DNA from: CALCHX01 sp035761165
GTDB taxonomy: Bacteria > Gemmatimonadota > Gemmatimonadetes > Gemmatimonadales > Gemmatimonadaceae
NCBI GenBank assembly: GCA_035761165.1
Contig: DASTRO010000034.1
Coordinates: 1 to 15,542, forward strand
Direction of reading: 5' to 3'
DNA length: 15,542 nt
The notes beneath the pieces are model-generated. The model was not told where the DNA came from. It saw nothing but the letters and a program-made list of their open reading frames with translations, and searched no databases. This document shows, one piece after another, positions 6,225-13,279 of the stretch. Both the position numbers and the translations under genes were made by a program. Position 1 is the first letter of the stretch; each line of letters begins with the position of its first letter.

Positions 6225-9020
6225 ATGCGACCTCGCGAGATCCGTCCCGGGATCCGGCGCCTCTTCCGCCTGGCGGTGCGCCGGCCCGATCGCACGCGGG
6301 ATGACGCCGACGAGGAGATCCGCCTCCACCTGGTGCTGCGCACGGAGCAGTTGATGCGCGAGGGATGGACGCGCGAGGCGGCGTGCGTCGAGGCGGAGCG
6401 GCGCTTCGGGTCGGTCGAGGAGGCACGGCGGCACGCCCGGGCGTCGGCGGCGCAGCGAGAGCGACGCTGGCGCGCGCGGGAGTGGGTGGACGCCGCCTGG
6501 CGGAGCGTGCGCCTCTCGGTGCGCGGTCTCCGCCGCGCGCCCGGCTTCGTGGGCACCGTGGTGACCTGCATGGCGCTCGGCGTCGGCGCGAACTCGGCCG
6601 CCTTCTCCCTCTTCGACGAGCTCGTCCTCCGGCCGCTGCCGGTCCCTGCGCCCGAGCGGCTGGTGAACCTCGCCGCGCCCGGCCCGCAGACGGGCTCCAC
6701 GCAGTGCAACCGGATCGGCGACTGCGACGAGGTGTTCAGCTACCCGATGTTCCGCGACCTGCAGCGCGGGCAGACGGTCTTCACCGGGATCGCGGCGCAC
6801 CGGCTCTTCATCGCCGGCGTGGCCTATGACGGACAGGCGGTCGAGGGCGACGGCGTGCTCGTCTCCGGATCGTACTTCCCGGTGCTCGGGCTCAGGCCGG
6901 CGCTCGGTAGGTTGTTAGGCCCGGCCGACGATCAGGTCGTCGGCGGCCATCCCGTGGCCGTCCTGAGCCATGCCTACTGGACCGCCCGACTCGGGGCCGA
7001 TCCCGGCGTGCTCGGCCGGCGCATCGTCGTCAACGATCGGCCGCTGACCATCGTCGGCGTCGCGCCGCGCGGCTTCGAGGGGACGACGCTCGGCGTGCGC
7101 CCTGCGGTCTTCGTGCCGCTCACCATGGCCGCCGAGGTGGACATCGGCTTCGGCTCGCGCGCGCAGTTCGACGACCGGCTCTTCCACGGGATCTTCCTCT
7201 TCGCGCGCCTCCGGCCCGGCGTCACCCTGGAGCGGGCGCGCACGGCGATGAACGCGGTGTATCGCCCCATCCTCGCCGACCGCGAAGCCTCGCTCCAGCG
7301 GGGGATGAGCGCGGCGACGATGGCGCGCTTCCGCGCACGGGAGCTGGCGATCACGAGCGGCGCGCACGGGCAGAGCGTGCTGCGCGGCACGACGCGCACG
7401 CCGCTCATCCTCCTCTTCGCCATCACCGGCGTCGTGGTGCTGATCGCCTGCGCGAACATCGCCAACCTCCTCCTCGTCCGCGGCACCGGCCGGGCCGCGG
7501 AGATCGCGGTCCGCACCTCGCTCGGCGCGAGCCGGCGCCAGCTCGTCGCGCAGCTGCTCACCGAGTCGTGCCTGCTGGCGGTGCTCGGCGGCGTCGCCAG
7601 CCTGCTCGTGGCGCGCGCGACGCTCGCCCTGGCGGCCTCGTTCGTCCCCGCCGCCACGCTGGGGATGGGGACGGCGCTCGCGCTCGACCTCCGGCCGTCG
7701 GTGCTCGCCTTCTCGGCCGCCGTCGCGCTGGGCATCGGGCTGCTCTTCGGGCTCTTCCCGGCGCTGCACGCCACCCGTCCCGATCTCATGGCGTCCGTCC
7801 GCGCCGGCGCCGGGCAGATCGCCGGGGGACGGCGCGCCGCCGCGCGCGTCCGCGCCTCGCTCGTCACGGCGCAGATCGCCCTCTCGATGGCGCTGCTCGT
7901 CGCGGCGGGGCTGCTCGTGCAGAGCCTGCGCAACGTCAGCCGCGTGGACCTCGGGCTGCAGGTGGACCACGTGGTGACGTTCGCGCTGGTGCCCGCGCTC
8001 AATGGCTACGATCCGGCGCGCACGCGCACGCTGCTCGAGCGCGTGGAGGAGGAGCTCGCCACTCTCCCGGGCGTGACCGCCGTGGGCGGCGCGTCGATGC
8101 CCCTGCTCACCGGCATGAGCAACGGCAACAACGTCCGCGTCGAGGGATTCGAGCGCGGCCCCGACGTCGACGCCAACACGCGGGTCAACGAGGTGGGTCC
8201 CGGCTACCTGCGCGCGCTCGGCATCCCGCTCCTCGCCGGGCGCGAGTTCACCGCGCGCGACCGGCTCGGCGCGCCGAAGGTGGCCATCGTCAACGAGGCG
8301 TTCGCGCGGAAGTTCGGGCTCGGGCGCGCGGCGGTCGGCAAGCGGATGGCGACGGACGGCCACTCGCCCGACGGCGTGCTGGACATCGAGATCGTGGGGC
8401 TCATGCGGGACGCGACCTACGGCGACGTGAAGGGTGAGCCGCCACCCCTCTTCATCACGCCGTACCGGCAGGACAGCGCGATCGCCGGGCTCGCGTTCTA
8501 CGTGAAGACGTCGCTCCCGCCGGAGCGGCTGCTGCGCAGCATACCGGCCGCCGTCGCGCGGCTCGACCCCACCCTGCCGGTGGCGATGCTCAAGACGATG
8601 CCCCAGCAGGTCCGCGACAACATCTATCTCGACCGGATGATCGGCACGCTCTCGGCGGGCTTCGCCGCGCTCGCCACGCTGCTCGCCGCGGTCGGCCTCT
8701 ACGGCGTGCTGGCGTACACGGTCGCGCAGCGCACGCGCGAGATCGGGGTGCGCATGGCGCTCGGCGCCGACAGCCGCCGGATCCGCCGCATGGTGCTGCG
8801 AGAGGTGGCGCGCCTGACGCTCGTCGGCGCCGTGGTGGGCATCGCCGGCGCGTTCGCGCTGGGCCACGCGGCGCAGTCGCTGCTCTTCGGCCTCGACGGC
8901 CGCGACCCGCTGGCGTTCGCGGGGGCGGCCGGCGTGCTCGCACTGGTCACCTTCGGGGCCGGCGCCCTCCCGGCCTGGCGGGCGTCGCGCGTGGAGCCGA
9001 TGCGGGCGTTGAGGGAATAG
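6225..9020 (+). CDS. ADOP-family FtsX/MacB-like permease
   Basis: A 931-residue inner-membrane protein of the duplicated orphan permease (ADOP) type. Order of parts: the ADOP prefix (about 25-72: DADEEIRLHL, then GWTREAACVEAERRFG); a cytoplasmic link with RRAPGF (103-108); first membrane helix (109-130); MacB-type periplasmic domain (about 131-380); three helices of FtsX domain 1 (about 394-418, 445-473, 492-514); then a second helix-periplasmic unit (545-800) and FtsX domain 2 (about 805-931, with REIGVRMALGA and the end ASRVEPMRALRE). MacB-like permeases normally work with an ATPase in mechanotransmission or efflux; no ATPase is encoded nearby, as is usual for ADOPs. The prefix differs from the usual DDELxFHLE (here DEEIRLHLV). 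It is preceded by a G-rich GAGGGGGGG ribosome site. The substrate is unknown. Confidence 0.92.
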   Translation: MRPREIRPGIRRLFRLAVRRPDRTRDDADEEIRLHLVLRTEQLMREGWTREAACVEAERRFGSVEEARRHARASAAQRERRWRAREWVDAAWRSVRLSVRGLRRAPGFVGTVVTCMALGVGANSAAFSLFDELVLRPLPVPAPERLVNLAAPGPQTGSTQCNRIGDCDEVFSYPMFRDLQRGQTVFTGIAAHRLFIAGVAYDGQAVEGDGVLVSGSYFPVLGLRPALGRLLGPADDQVVGGHPVAVLSHAYWTARLGADPGVLGRRIVVNDRPLTIVGVAPRGFEGTTLGVRPAVFVPLTMAAEVDIGFGSRAQFDDRLFHGIFLFARLRPGVTLERARTAMNAVYRPILADREASLQRGMSAATMARFRARELAITSGAHGQSVLRGTTRTPLILLFAITGVVVLIACANIANLLLVRGTGRAAEIAVRTSLGASRRQLVAQLLTESCLLAVLGGVASLLVARATLALAASFVPAATLGMGTALALDLRPSVLAFSAAVALGIGLLFGLFPALHATRPDLMASVRAGAGQIAGGRRAAARVRASLVTAQIALSMALLVAAGLLVQSLRNVSRVDLGLQVDHVVTFALVPALNGYDPARTRTLLERVEEELATLPGVTAVGGASMPLLTGMSNGNNVRVEGFERGPDVDANTRVNEVGPGYLRALGIPLLAGREFTARDRLGAPKVAIVNEAFARKFGLGRAAVGKRMATDGHSPDGVLDIEIVGLMRDATYGDVKGEPPPLFITPYRQDSAIAGLAFYVKTSLPPERLLRSIPAAVARLDPTLPVAMLKTMPQQVRDNIYLDRMIGTLSAGFAALATLLAAVGLYGVLAYTVAQRTREIGVRMALGADSRRIRRMVLREVARLTLVGAVVGIAGAFALGHAAQSLLFGLDGRDPLAFAGAAGVLALVTFGAGALPAWRASRVEPMRALRE

Positions 9021-9130
9021 CGCTCGGCGCTCAGCGAAGAGCGGTCAGCGGAACGGCCCCTGACGAGCCAGTACTGGCCAGCCCGACGGTGTCACGCTGA
9101 CCGCTGAGCGCTGAGCGCTGAGCGCTCGCC
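9018..9130. repeat. Stop-codon-anchored intergenic repeat, copy B
   Basis: This is the homologue of 5714-5805. It starts with the TAG stop codon of the ADOP gene and ends ten bases before the -35 box of the second padR. It has CGCTGAC followed by three CGCTGAG units (9095-9122), against one unit in copy A. The 21-base length difference equals three heptamers. It includes the perfect palindrome GCCAGTACTGGC in its middle (about 9067-9078). Confidence 0.85.
9020..9118. terminator. Possible terminator stem-loop after first ADOP gene
   Basis: GCGCTCGGCGCTCAGCG (9020-9036) pairs with CGCTGAGCGCTGAGCGC (9102-9118) over 17 bases with one mismatch. A second inner pair, AGCGGTCAGCG (9041-9051) with CGCTGACCGCT (9095-9105), overlaps it slightly. 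The structure begins at the stop codon and could stop or stabilise the upstream mRNA. No T-tract follows closely, and the loop is long. Confidence 0.45.
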
Positions 9131-9140
9131 GTTCTCCCTC

Positions 9141-9169
9141 TTGCCTAGAAATCTTAGGCCTCGTATATG
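9141..9169 (+). promoter_or_regulatory. Promoter of second padR-ADOP module
   Basis: TTGCCT (9141-9146) and TATATG (9164-9169) are separated by 17 bases. The predicted transcription start is near 9176. The first operator lies in the spacer and the second begins at the start point. Confidence 0.7.
9143..9159. promoter_or_regulatory. PadR operator-like inverted repeat 1
   Basis: GCCTA and TAGGC arms are separated by seven bases (GAAATCT). It overlaps the -35 box and spacer, so a bound repressor would block polymerase. Confidence 0.6.
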
Positions 9170-9176
9170 TGTCTCA

Positions 9177-9191
9177 CCTAAGGTTCATAGG
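9177..9191. promoter_or_regulatory. PadR operator-like inverted repeat 2
   Basis: CCTA and TAGG arms are again separated by seven bases (AGGTTCA). It is centred 33 bases (about three helical turns) from the first repeat, consistent with paired dimers on one DNA face. Confidence 0.55.
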
Positions 9192-9205
9192 CCAGGAGCC
9201 CGCCC

Positions 9206-9544
9206 ATGCCCGTCCCCGATCTCGATCTTCTCCGCGGCACCCTCGACCTCCTCGTGCTCAAGACGCTCAGCTGGGGCCCCATGCACGGGCTCGGCGTCCT
9301 GCGCTGGATCGAGCAGACCACCCACCAGCGCCTCCAGATCGAGGAGGGGGCGCTCTACCCCGCCCTCCATCGCATGGAGCGCAAGGGGTGGCTCGCCGCC
9401 GAGTGGGGGATCACCGAGAAGAACCGCAAGGCCAAGTTCTACCGCCTCACCGCGGCCGGCCGGCGCCAGCTCGCGGCCGAGGTGAGCAAGTGGTCGCACT
9501 ACACCGAGGCCGTCGGCCTCGTCCTCGCCGCGGAGGGCGCATGA
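9206..9544 (+). CDS. PadR family transcriptional regulator
   Basis: A 112-residue PadR-s2 regulator with canonical motifs: RGTLDLLVLKTLSWGPMHG (10-28), EEGALYPALHRMERKGW (46-62), wing ITEKNRKAKFYRLTAAG (69-85), and a final dimer helix (86-108). AGGAG at 9194-9198 is seven bases before the ATG. The stop overlaps the ADOP start in ATGA (9541-9544), giving translational coupling. It is clearly related to the PadR at 5870, since both share AAEWG, the YR/TxAGR wing end and an AVG/TVT...VLAA tail. Its own promoter with two inverted repeats suggests autorepression. Ligand unknown; PadR proteins often sense phenolics, antibiotics or cell-envelope stress. Confidence 0.94.
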   Translation: MPVPDLDLLRGTLDLLVLKTLSWGPMHGLGVLRWIEQTTHQRLQIEEGALYPALHRMERKGWLAAEWGITEKNRKAKFYRLTAAGRRQLAAEVSKWSHYTEAVGLVLAAEGA

Positions 9545-12270
9545 GCCACGAATCCGACCGTCCCGCGAACGCCCGTCGCGCCTTCCGGCTGCCGCGCGGC
9601 GGCGCGCAGGTGGACGCTCAGGTGGACGACGAGCTCCAGTTCCACCTAGAAGAGCGCATCGAGGAGCTCGTCGCCCAGGGCCTCACGCGCGAGCAGGCGG
9701 AGGCGGAGGCACGGCGCCGCTTCGGCGACGTCGCCCGCTGGCGGAAGGAGGCGGCCGCCATCGATCGCGACCAGGTGCGCGACGAGCGCCGCGCCGACGT
9801 GCTCGACACCTTGCGGCGCGAGACGCGGCAGGCGGCGCGCGCCCTCGTCCGCGCGCCGGGCTTCAGCCTCGTCGCGCTGCTCACCCTCGCGCTCGGCCTC
9901 GGCGCGGCGACGGCCATCTTCGCCGTGCTCGACGCCGTCGTGCTGCGGCCGTTGCCGTATCCCGCGGCCGACCGGCTGGTCTGGATCGACCATCAGGTGC
10001 CGCTCGTCGGCGCCAACGACCGGTGGGGGCTGGCGACCGTCAACTACTTCGACTTCCGCGAGCACGTGCCCGCCCTCGCCGCCATCGGCATCTGGAGCGA
10101 TGCGCCGGTCACCATGACCGTGCCCGACGGCTCGCCGGAGCGGGTGCGCGGGGCCGAGGTCAGCGCGTCGATCTTCCAGGCGCTGGGCGCGCGCCCCGCC
10201 CTCGGCCGCCTGCTCGCCGACTACGACAACGCACCCGGCGCCAGCGGCGTCGTCGTGCTGGGCCACGGCTACTGGGAGCGCCGCTTCGCCGGCGACTCCA
10301 CCGTGATCGGGCGCAAGATCACGCTGGAGGGAGCGCCGGTGGAGGTGGTGGGCGTGGCGTCGGAGGGGCTGCAGCTGCCGCAGCAGCAGCTCGACGTCTG
10401 GCTGCCGATGACGCTCGATCCCGCGCAACGCGTGAATCAGCACACGTACGCCGCCCTCGGCCGCCTGCGCGACGGCGCCACGCCGGAGCTGCTGCGGTCG
10501 CAGCTCGTGGATCGCGAGCGGCGCTTCAGCGAGCTCTATCCCGGCGTCTACAGCCCGGACTTCTTCACCTCCACCGGCTTCTCCCCCGCCGTGACCTCGC
10601 TGCACGAGCACGTCGTGGGCGAGCTGGTGACGCGCACGCTCTGGGTGATGTTCGCCGCGGTGGGGCTGGTGCTCCTCGTCGCCTGCGCGCACGTCGCCAA
10701 CCTCTTCCTGGTGCGCCTCGAGGCGCGGCGGCGCGAGACGGCGGTGCGGACCGCGCTCGGGGCGGCCCGCGGGCAGCTCGCCTGGCGCTCGCTCACCGAG
10801 AGTCTGCTGTTGACGCTGGGCGCCGCCGCGCTGGGCATCGCGCTCGCGTTCGGGGCGCTGCGGGCGCTCGTCGCCCTCGCGCCGCCCAGCCTGCCGCGGC
10901 TGGCGGAGATCGGGCTCGGCTGGCCGCACGTCGCGTTCATCGTCGGGCTGGCGGCTCTCGTCGGCGTCGTCTTCGGGATCCTGCCGCTCCTCCGCGGCAG
11001 CGTGGATCTCGGCGTGCTGCGCGACGAGTCGCGCGGCATGACGGCGTCGCGTCACCGGAATGCCGTGCGCGCGGCGCTCGTCGTCGGACAGGTGGCGCTC
11101 TCGGTCGTCCTGCTCGCCGCGGGCGGGTTGATGCTGCGCAGCGCGGCCCGCCTGCACGCGGTGCCGCCCGGCTTCGACGCCGAGCACGTGTTGACGTTCC
11201 AGGTGCCGCTCCCCTACTCCAGGTACCAGTGGGCCGACTACGACAAGGTCCTCGAGCTGCATCGCACGCTGGCGCGCCGGCTGGCCGCCACGCCCGGCGT
11301 CCTCGCCGTCGGCGGCACGGTGTCGCTGCCGATGGATGGCCGCATCGGCTGCGCCCTCATCGGCTTCGAGGAGCGCGGGCCCGACGGCTCGAATCGCGGC
11401 GCCTGCCTGTCCTACACCACGGTCGCCCCCGGCTACTTCGAGACGATGCGCATCCCCGTCGTGCGCGGCCACGCGCCGACGTGGGACGAGGTGGCCAGCG
11501 GCACGGCCGGCGTCGTCGTCACGCGGAGCTTCGCCGAGCACTTCTGGCCGGGGCAGGACCCGCTCGGCAAGGGGCTCAAGGGGTACAGCAACCTGGGGGA
11601 GCCGCCGTACTTCCGCGTCGTCGGCGTCGTCGACGACGTCCGGATGGAGGGGCTCGCGAAGCCGCCGACGGAGGTGATCTTCTTCCCGATGAAGCCGGGG
11701 CCCGAGCTCCAGCTGTGGGGCGCGCCGCACGCGCTGGCCGTCACGGTGCGCACGTCCACCGGCGACGCGAGCACGGTGCTCGCCGCGGCGCGCGCGGCGA
11801 TGGCGCAGCTCGACCCGGCGGTGCCGATCGACAACGTGCGCTGGATGGAGCGGATCGTCGCCACCTCGCTCTCGCAGACCACGCTCGCCATGCTCCTCCT
11901 CGCCATCGCCGCCGGCATGGCGCTCCTCCTCAGCGCGGTGGGCATCTACGGCGTCATCGCCTACATCGTGGGCCAGCGCCGCGGCGAGATCGGCATCCGA
12001 CTCGCCCTCGGCGCGCCCGCCGCCATGGTGGGGCGGGACGTCGTGCTCGGCGCGCTGCGGCTGGCCGTGGTCGGCATCGTCATCGGCCTGGCGGGCGCGG
12101 TGGCGACCACGCGCGTGCTGCAGTCGCTGCTCTACGACGTGAGTCCCACCGACCCGTGGACGCTCGTCGCCGTGGCCGCGCTGCTGCTCGCGCTGGCGGC
12201 GCTCGCGAGTTGGGTCCCCGCCCGCCGCGCCGCTCGCGTGCCGCCGATGGAGGCGCTGCGGACGAGCTGA
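9541..12270 (+). CDS. ADOP-family FtsX/MacB-like permease
   Basis: A 909-residue inner-membrane permease, the partner of the preceding PadR. The ADOP prefix is canonical: DDELQFHLEERIEELVAQGL (29-48), then TREQAEAEARRRFGD (49-63). RAPGF (104-108) leads into the first membrane helix (109-131), with a MacB-type periplasmic domain at about 132-355. FtsX domain 1 has helices at about 367-391, 418-447 and 462-484; a second helix-periplasm unit follows, and FtsX domain 2 closes the protein with GIYGVIAYIVGQRRGEIGI and a final PPMEALRTS. The ATG at 9541 overlaps the padR stop by four bases; a longer frame starting at 9169 runs through padR out of frame and is rejected. No ATPase is nearby. It is only moderately similar to the other ADOP, so this is an old duplication. 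The downstream flank is repeats. Confidence 0.93.
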   Translation: MSHESDRPANARRAFRLPRGGAQVDAQVDDELQFHLEERIEELVAQGLTREQAEAEARRRFGDVARWRKEAAAIDRDQVRDERRADVLDTLRRETRQAARALVRAPGFSLVALLTLALGLGAATAIFAVLDAVVLRPLPYPAADRLVWIDHQVPLVGANDRWGLATVNYFDFREHVPALAAIGIWSDAPVTMTVPDGSPERVRGAEVSASIFQALGARPALGRLLADYDNAPGASGVVVLGHGYWERRFAGDSTVIGRKITLEGAPVEVVGVASEGLQLPQQQLDVWLPMTLDPAQRVNQHTYAALGRLRDGATPELLRSQLVDRERRFSELYPGVYSPDFFTSTGFSPAVTSLHEHVVGELVTRTLWVMFAAVGLVLLVACAHVANLFLVRLEARRRETAVRTALGAARGQLAWRSLTESLLLTLGAAALGIALAFGALRALVALAPPSLPRLAEIGLGWPHVAFIVGLAALVGVVFGILPLLRGSVDLGVLRDESRGMTASRHRNAVRAALVVGQVALSVVLLAAGGLMLRSAARLHAVPPGFDAEHVLTFQVPLPYSRYQWADYDKVLELHRTLARRLAATPGVLAVGGTVSLPMDGRIGCALIGFEERGPDGSNRGACLSYTTVAPGYFETMRIPVVRGHAPTWDEVASGTAGVVVTRSFAEHFWPGQDPLGKGLKGYSNLGEPPYFRVVGVVDDVRMEGLAKPPTEVIFFPMKPGPELQLWGAPHALAVTVRTSTGDASTVLAAARAAMAQLDPAVPIDNVRWMERIVATSLSQTTLAMLLLAIAAGMALLLSAVGIYGVIAYIVGQRRGEIGIRLALGAPAAMVGRDVVLGALRLAVVGIVIGLAGAVATTRVLQSLLYDVSPTDPWTLVAVAALLLALAALASWVPARRAARVPPMEALRTS

Positions 12271-12289
12271 GCGCGGCGCGCTGGCGGAG

Positions 12290-12358
12290 CTGCCTCACCG
12301 CGGATCGGCGCGGCGCGGCTGCGCCGGGAGCGGCGCCGCGGATTCCGCGGATCGCTCC
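12290..12358. repeat. Outer inverted repeat, left arm
   Basis: This arm starts CTGCCTCACCGCGGATC and ends CGGATCGCTCC. Its inverted partner is 13129-13198. The reverse complement of that partner begins CTGCCTCACCGTGGATC, contains GGCGCCGCGGAT, and ends CGGATCGGCTCC. It contains a 15-base palindrome, CCGCGGATTCCGCGG (12336-12350). Confidence 0.75.
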
Positions 12359-12470
12359 TGGCGCGTCCGCGGCTCCTCGCGCGAGGGCTGGGGAGGAGGG
12401 GGAACGGCCCGCAGGGCTGGGGCCCTCGCGCCTGGATGCCCGTTCCGGGTCGCGACGGTTCGCCGGTGGC

Positions 12471-12536
12471 GCACGCGGAGCCGCGGAGCCGCGGAGGGCG
12501 CGGAGCCGCGGAGGCGCGGAGGCGCGGAGGGCGCGA
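12471..12536. repeat. GCGGAG tandem repeat, middle inverted arm
   Basis: Imperfect 8-9-nt units of the form (G)CGCGGAG(C/G) repeat from GCACGCGGAG onward. The inverted counterpart is 12850-12879 (CCTCCGCGC units ending CCGCGTGC). Strings of this general kind are common in gaps of high-GC soil bacteria. Confidence 0.8.
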
Positions 12537-12580
12537 AGGACGACCTCCCTCGCGGGTATCCCCGTGCCTCTGTCATCCCC

Positions 12581-12645
12581 CGCCGGCATCTCCCGCCGGC
12601 ATCTCCCGCCGGCATCCCTCGCCGGCATCTCCTGCCGGCATTCCG
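12581..12645. repeat. 13-nt tandem array, five units
   Basis: Five abutting 13-base units of consensus CGCCGGCATCTCC lie at 12581, 12594, 12607, 12620 and 12633. The third reads ...CATCCCT and the fifth TGCCGGCATTCCG. Units contain the palindrome GCCGGC. There are no spacers, so it is not a CRISPR array. Confidence 0.92.
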
Positions 12646-12674
12646 CAGGAGCCTGCGCCGGCCGATCCACTCGG

Positions 12675-12816
12675 ACGGTGTCATCCCGCAGGAGTCCGCT
12701 GCAGGCGGGCGAGTGTCGGGATCTACTCTCCCGGCCTGGTGGCTGGCCACGCGGCAGGGACGCAAGATCCCGACACTCGCGGCGGCTCCGCCGCCGCTCC
12801 TGCGGGATGACACCGT
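12675..12816. repeat. Two-tier inverted-repeat element, copy 2
   Basis: The terminal arms are perfect over 20 bases: ACGGTGTCATCCCGCAGGAG (12675-12694) and its complement (12797-12816). Inside, CGAGTGTCGGGATCT (12710-12724) pairs perfectly with 12765-12779 over 15 bases. The central loop is 40 bases. The 12681-12811 part aligns without gaps to 1483-1613. The intact pairing suggests this copy is young or kept by selection on structure. Confidence 0.9.
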
Positions 12817-12849
12817 GGGAGGCACCTCTCCACACCTCCACACCACCAG

Positions 12850-12879
12850 CCCTCCGCGCCCTCCGCGCCCTCCGCGTGC
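12850..12879. repeat. CCTCCGCGC repeat, middle inverted arm
   Basis: Three CCCTCCGCG units, ending GTGC, form the inverted partner of the GCACGCGGAG run that begins at 12471. Confidence 0.75.
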
Positions 12880-13128
12880 GACCGCCGTCCGCCGTTCACC
12901 TCAGGTGCGCGGCGGGGTGGCTGTCCCCGATCTCCCCCCAAGCACTCCCGGCCCCGGTGCACGGAGCGAGCGATGGCGTACGCCCCTCATCCCCTCTTCT
13001 CCGTGCCTGACACGAGGAGCCCGGACCGGCACGAGGCGCGATCCGGAGCATCCGCGCCGCGTCCGCCGCATCCGTCGTCCTCATGAGCGTTGATGCCCGC
13101 CCCCGACCCCCGGAGCCCCGACGGACCC

Positions 13129-13198
13129 GGAGCCGATCCGCGTGATCCGCGGCGCCGTTCCCCGGTGCCGCGCGCCGCGCAGATCCACGGTGAGGCAG
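13129..13198. repeat. Outer inverted repeat, right arm
   Basis: This is the inverted partner of 12290-12358, with 70 versus 69 bases. It ends about 40 bases before the blaI operator region. Confidence 0.75.
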
Positions 13199-13236
13199 TT
13201 TCGTCGTCCCCACCCCACCCCGACCTCCGGATTTCT

Positions 13237-13250
13237 ACTATCCAGATAGT
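13237..13250. promoter_or_regulatory. BlaI-type operator 1
   Basis: ACTATCCAGATAGT is an inverted repeat with 6-base arms around two central bases. It abuts and overlaps by one base the -35 box. It resembles known BlaI/MecI operators (ACTA...TAGT core). Confidence 0.65.
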
Positions 13251-13278
13251 TGACAAATGCCCGCCCTCGTCCGATACT
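13250..13278 (+). promoter_or_regulatory. Promoter of the blaI-blaR1 operon
   Basis: Consensus TTGACA (13250-13255) and GATACT (13273-13278) are separated by exactly 17 bases. The predicted start is near 13285, inside the second operator. This is the best promoter in the window. Confidence 0.8.
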
Positions 13279-13279
13279 G

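Larger units (their letters stand above)
12271..13236. other. Gene-free repeat cluster
   Basis: About 970 bases with no credible gene. Frames on both strands translate into Arg/Pro/Ala-rich low-complexity sequence, and none has a ribosome site with a recognisable protein. The region holds at least four repeat families arranged as nested inverted pairs: outer arms 12290-12358 and 13129-13198, middle arms 12471-12536 and 12850-12879, a 13-nt tandem array 12581-12645, and a two-tier hairpin 12675-12816. Between 12880 and 13128 I see only GC-rich sequence, including an imperfect CATCCGCGCCGCGTCCGC-type run at 13049-13076. Confidence 0.8.

Noticed and set aside
6915..8867. Long minus-strand open frame opposite the first ADOP gene
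   Set aside because: It is an antisense shadow caused by high GC; the translation is Arg/Glu/Ala/His-rich with no domain, and the plus strand has a full-length permease.
9646..11730. Long minus-strand open frame opposite the second ADOP gene
   Set aside because: Same reason: low-complexity antisense of a well-supported permease.
6225..12270. Complete MacAB/Lol-type ABC exporter
   Set aside because: No ATP-binding protein or membrane-fusion partner is encoded in the window; the proteins fit the orphan ADOP class.
12581..12645. Possible CRISPR array
   Set aside because: Units of 13 bases abut with no spacers, and no cas gene is present.
12675..12816. Insertion sequence
   Set aside because: Terminal inverted repeats are present, but there is no transposase frame and no visible target duplication.
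10023..13010. Plus-strand frame of nearly 1,000 residues running from the permease into the repeat cluster
   Set aside because: It is an out-of-frame shadow, extremely Arg/Ala-rich, and crosses repeats; no ribosome site or domain.
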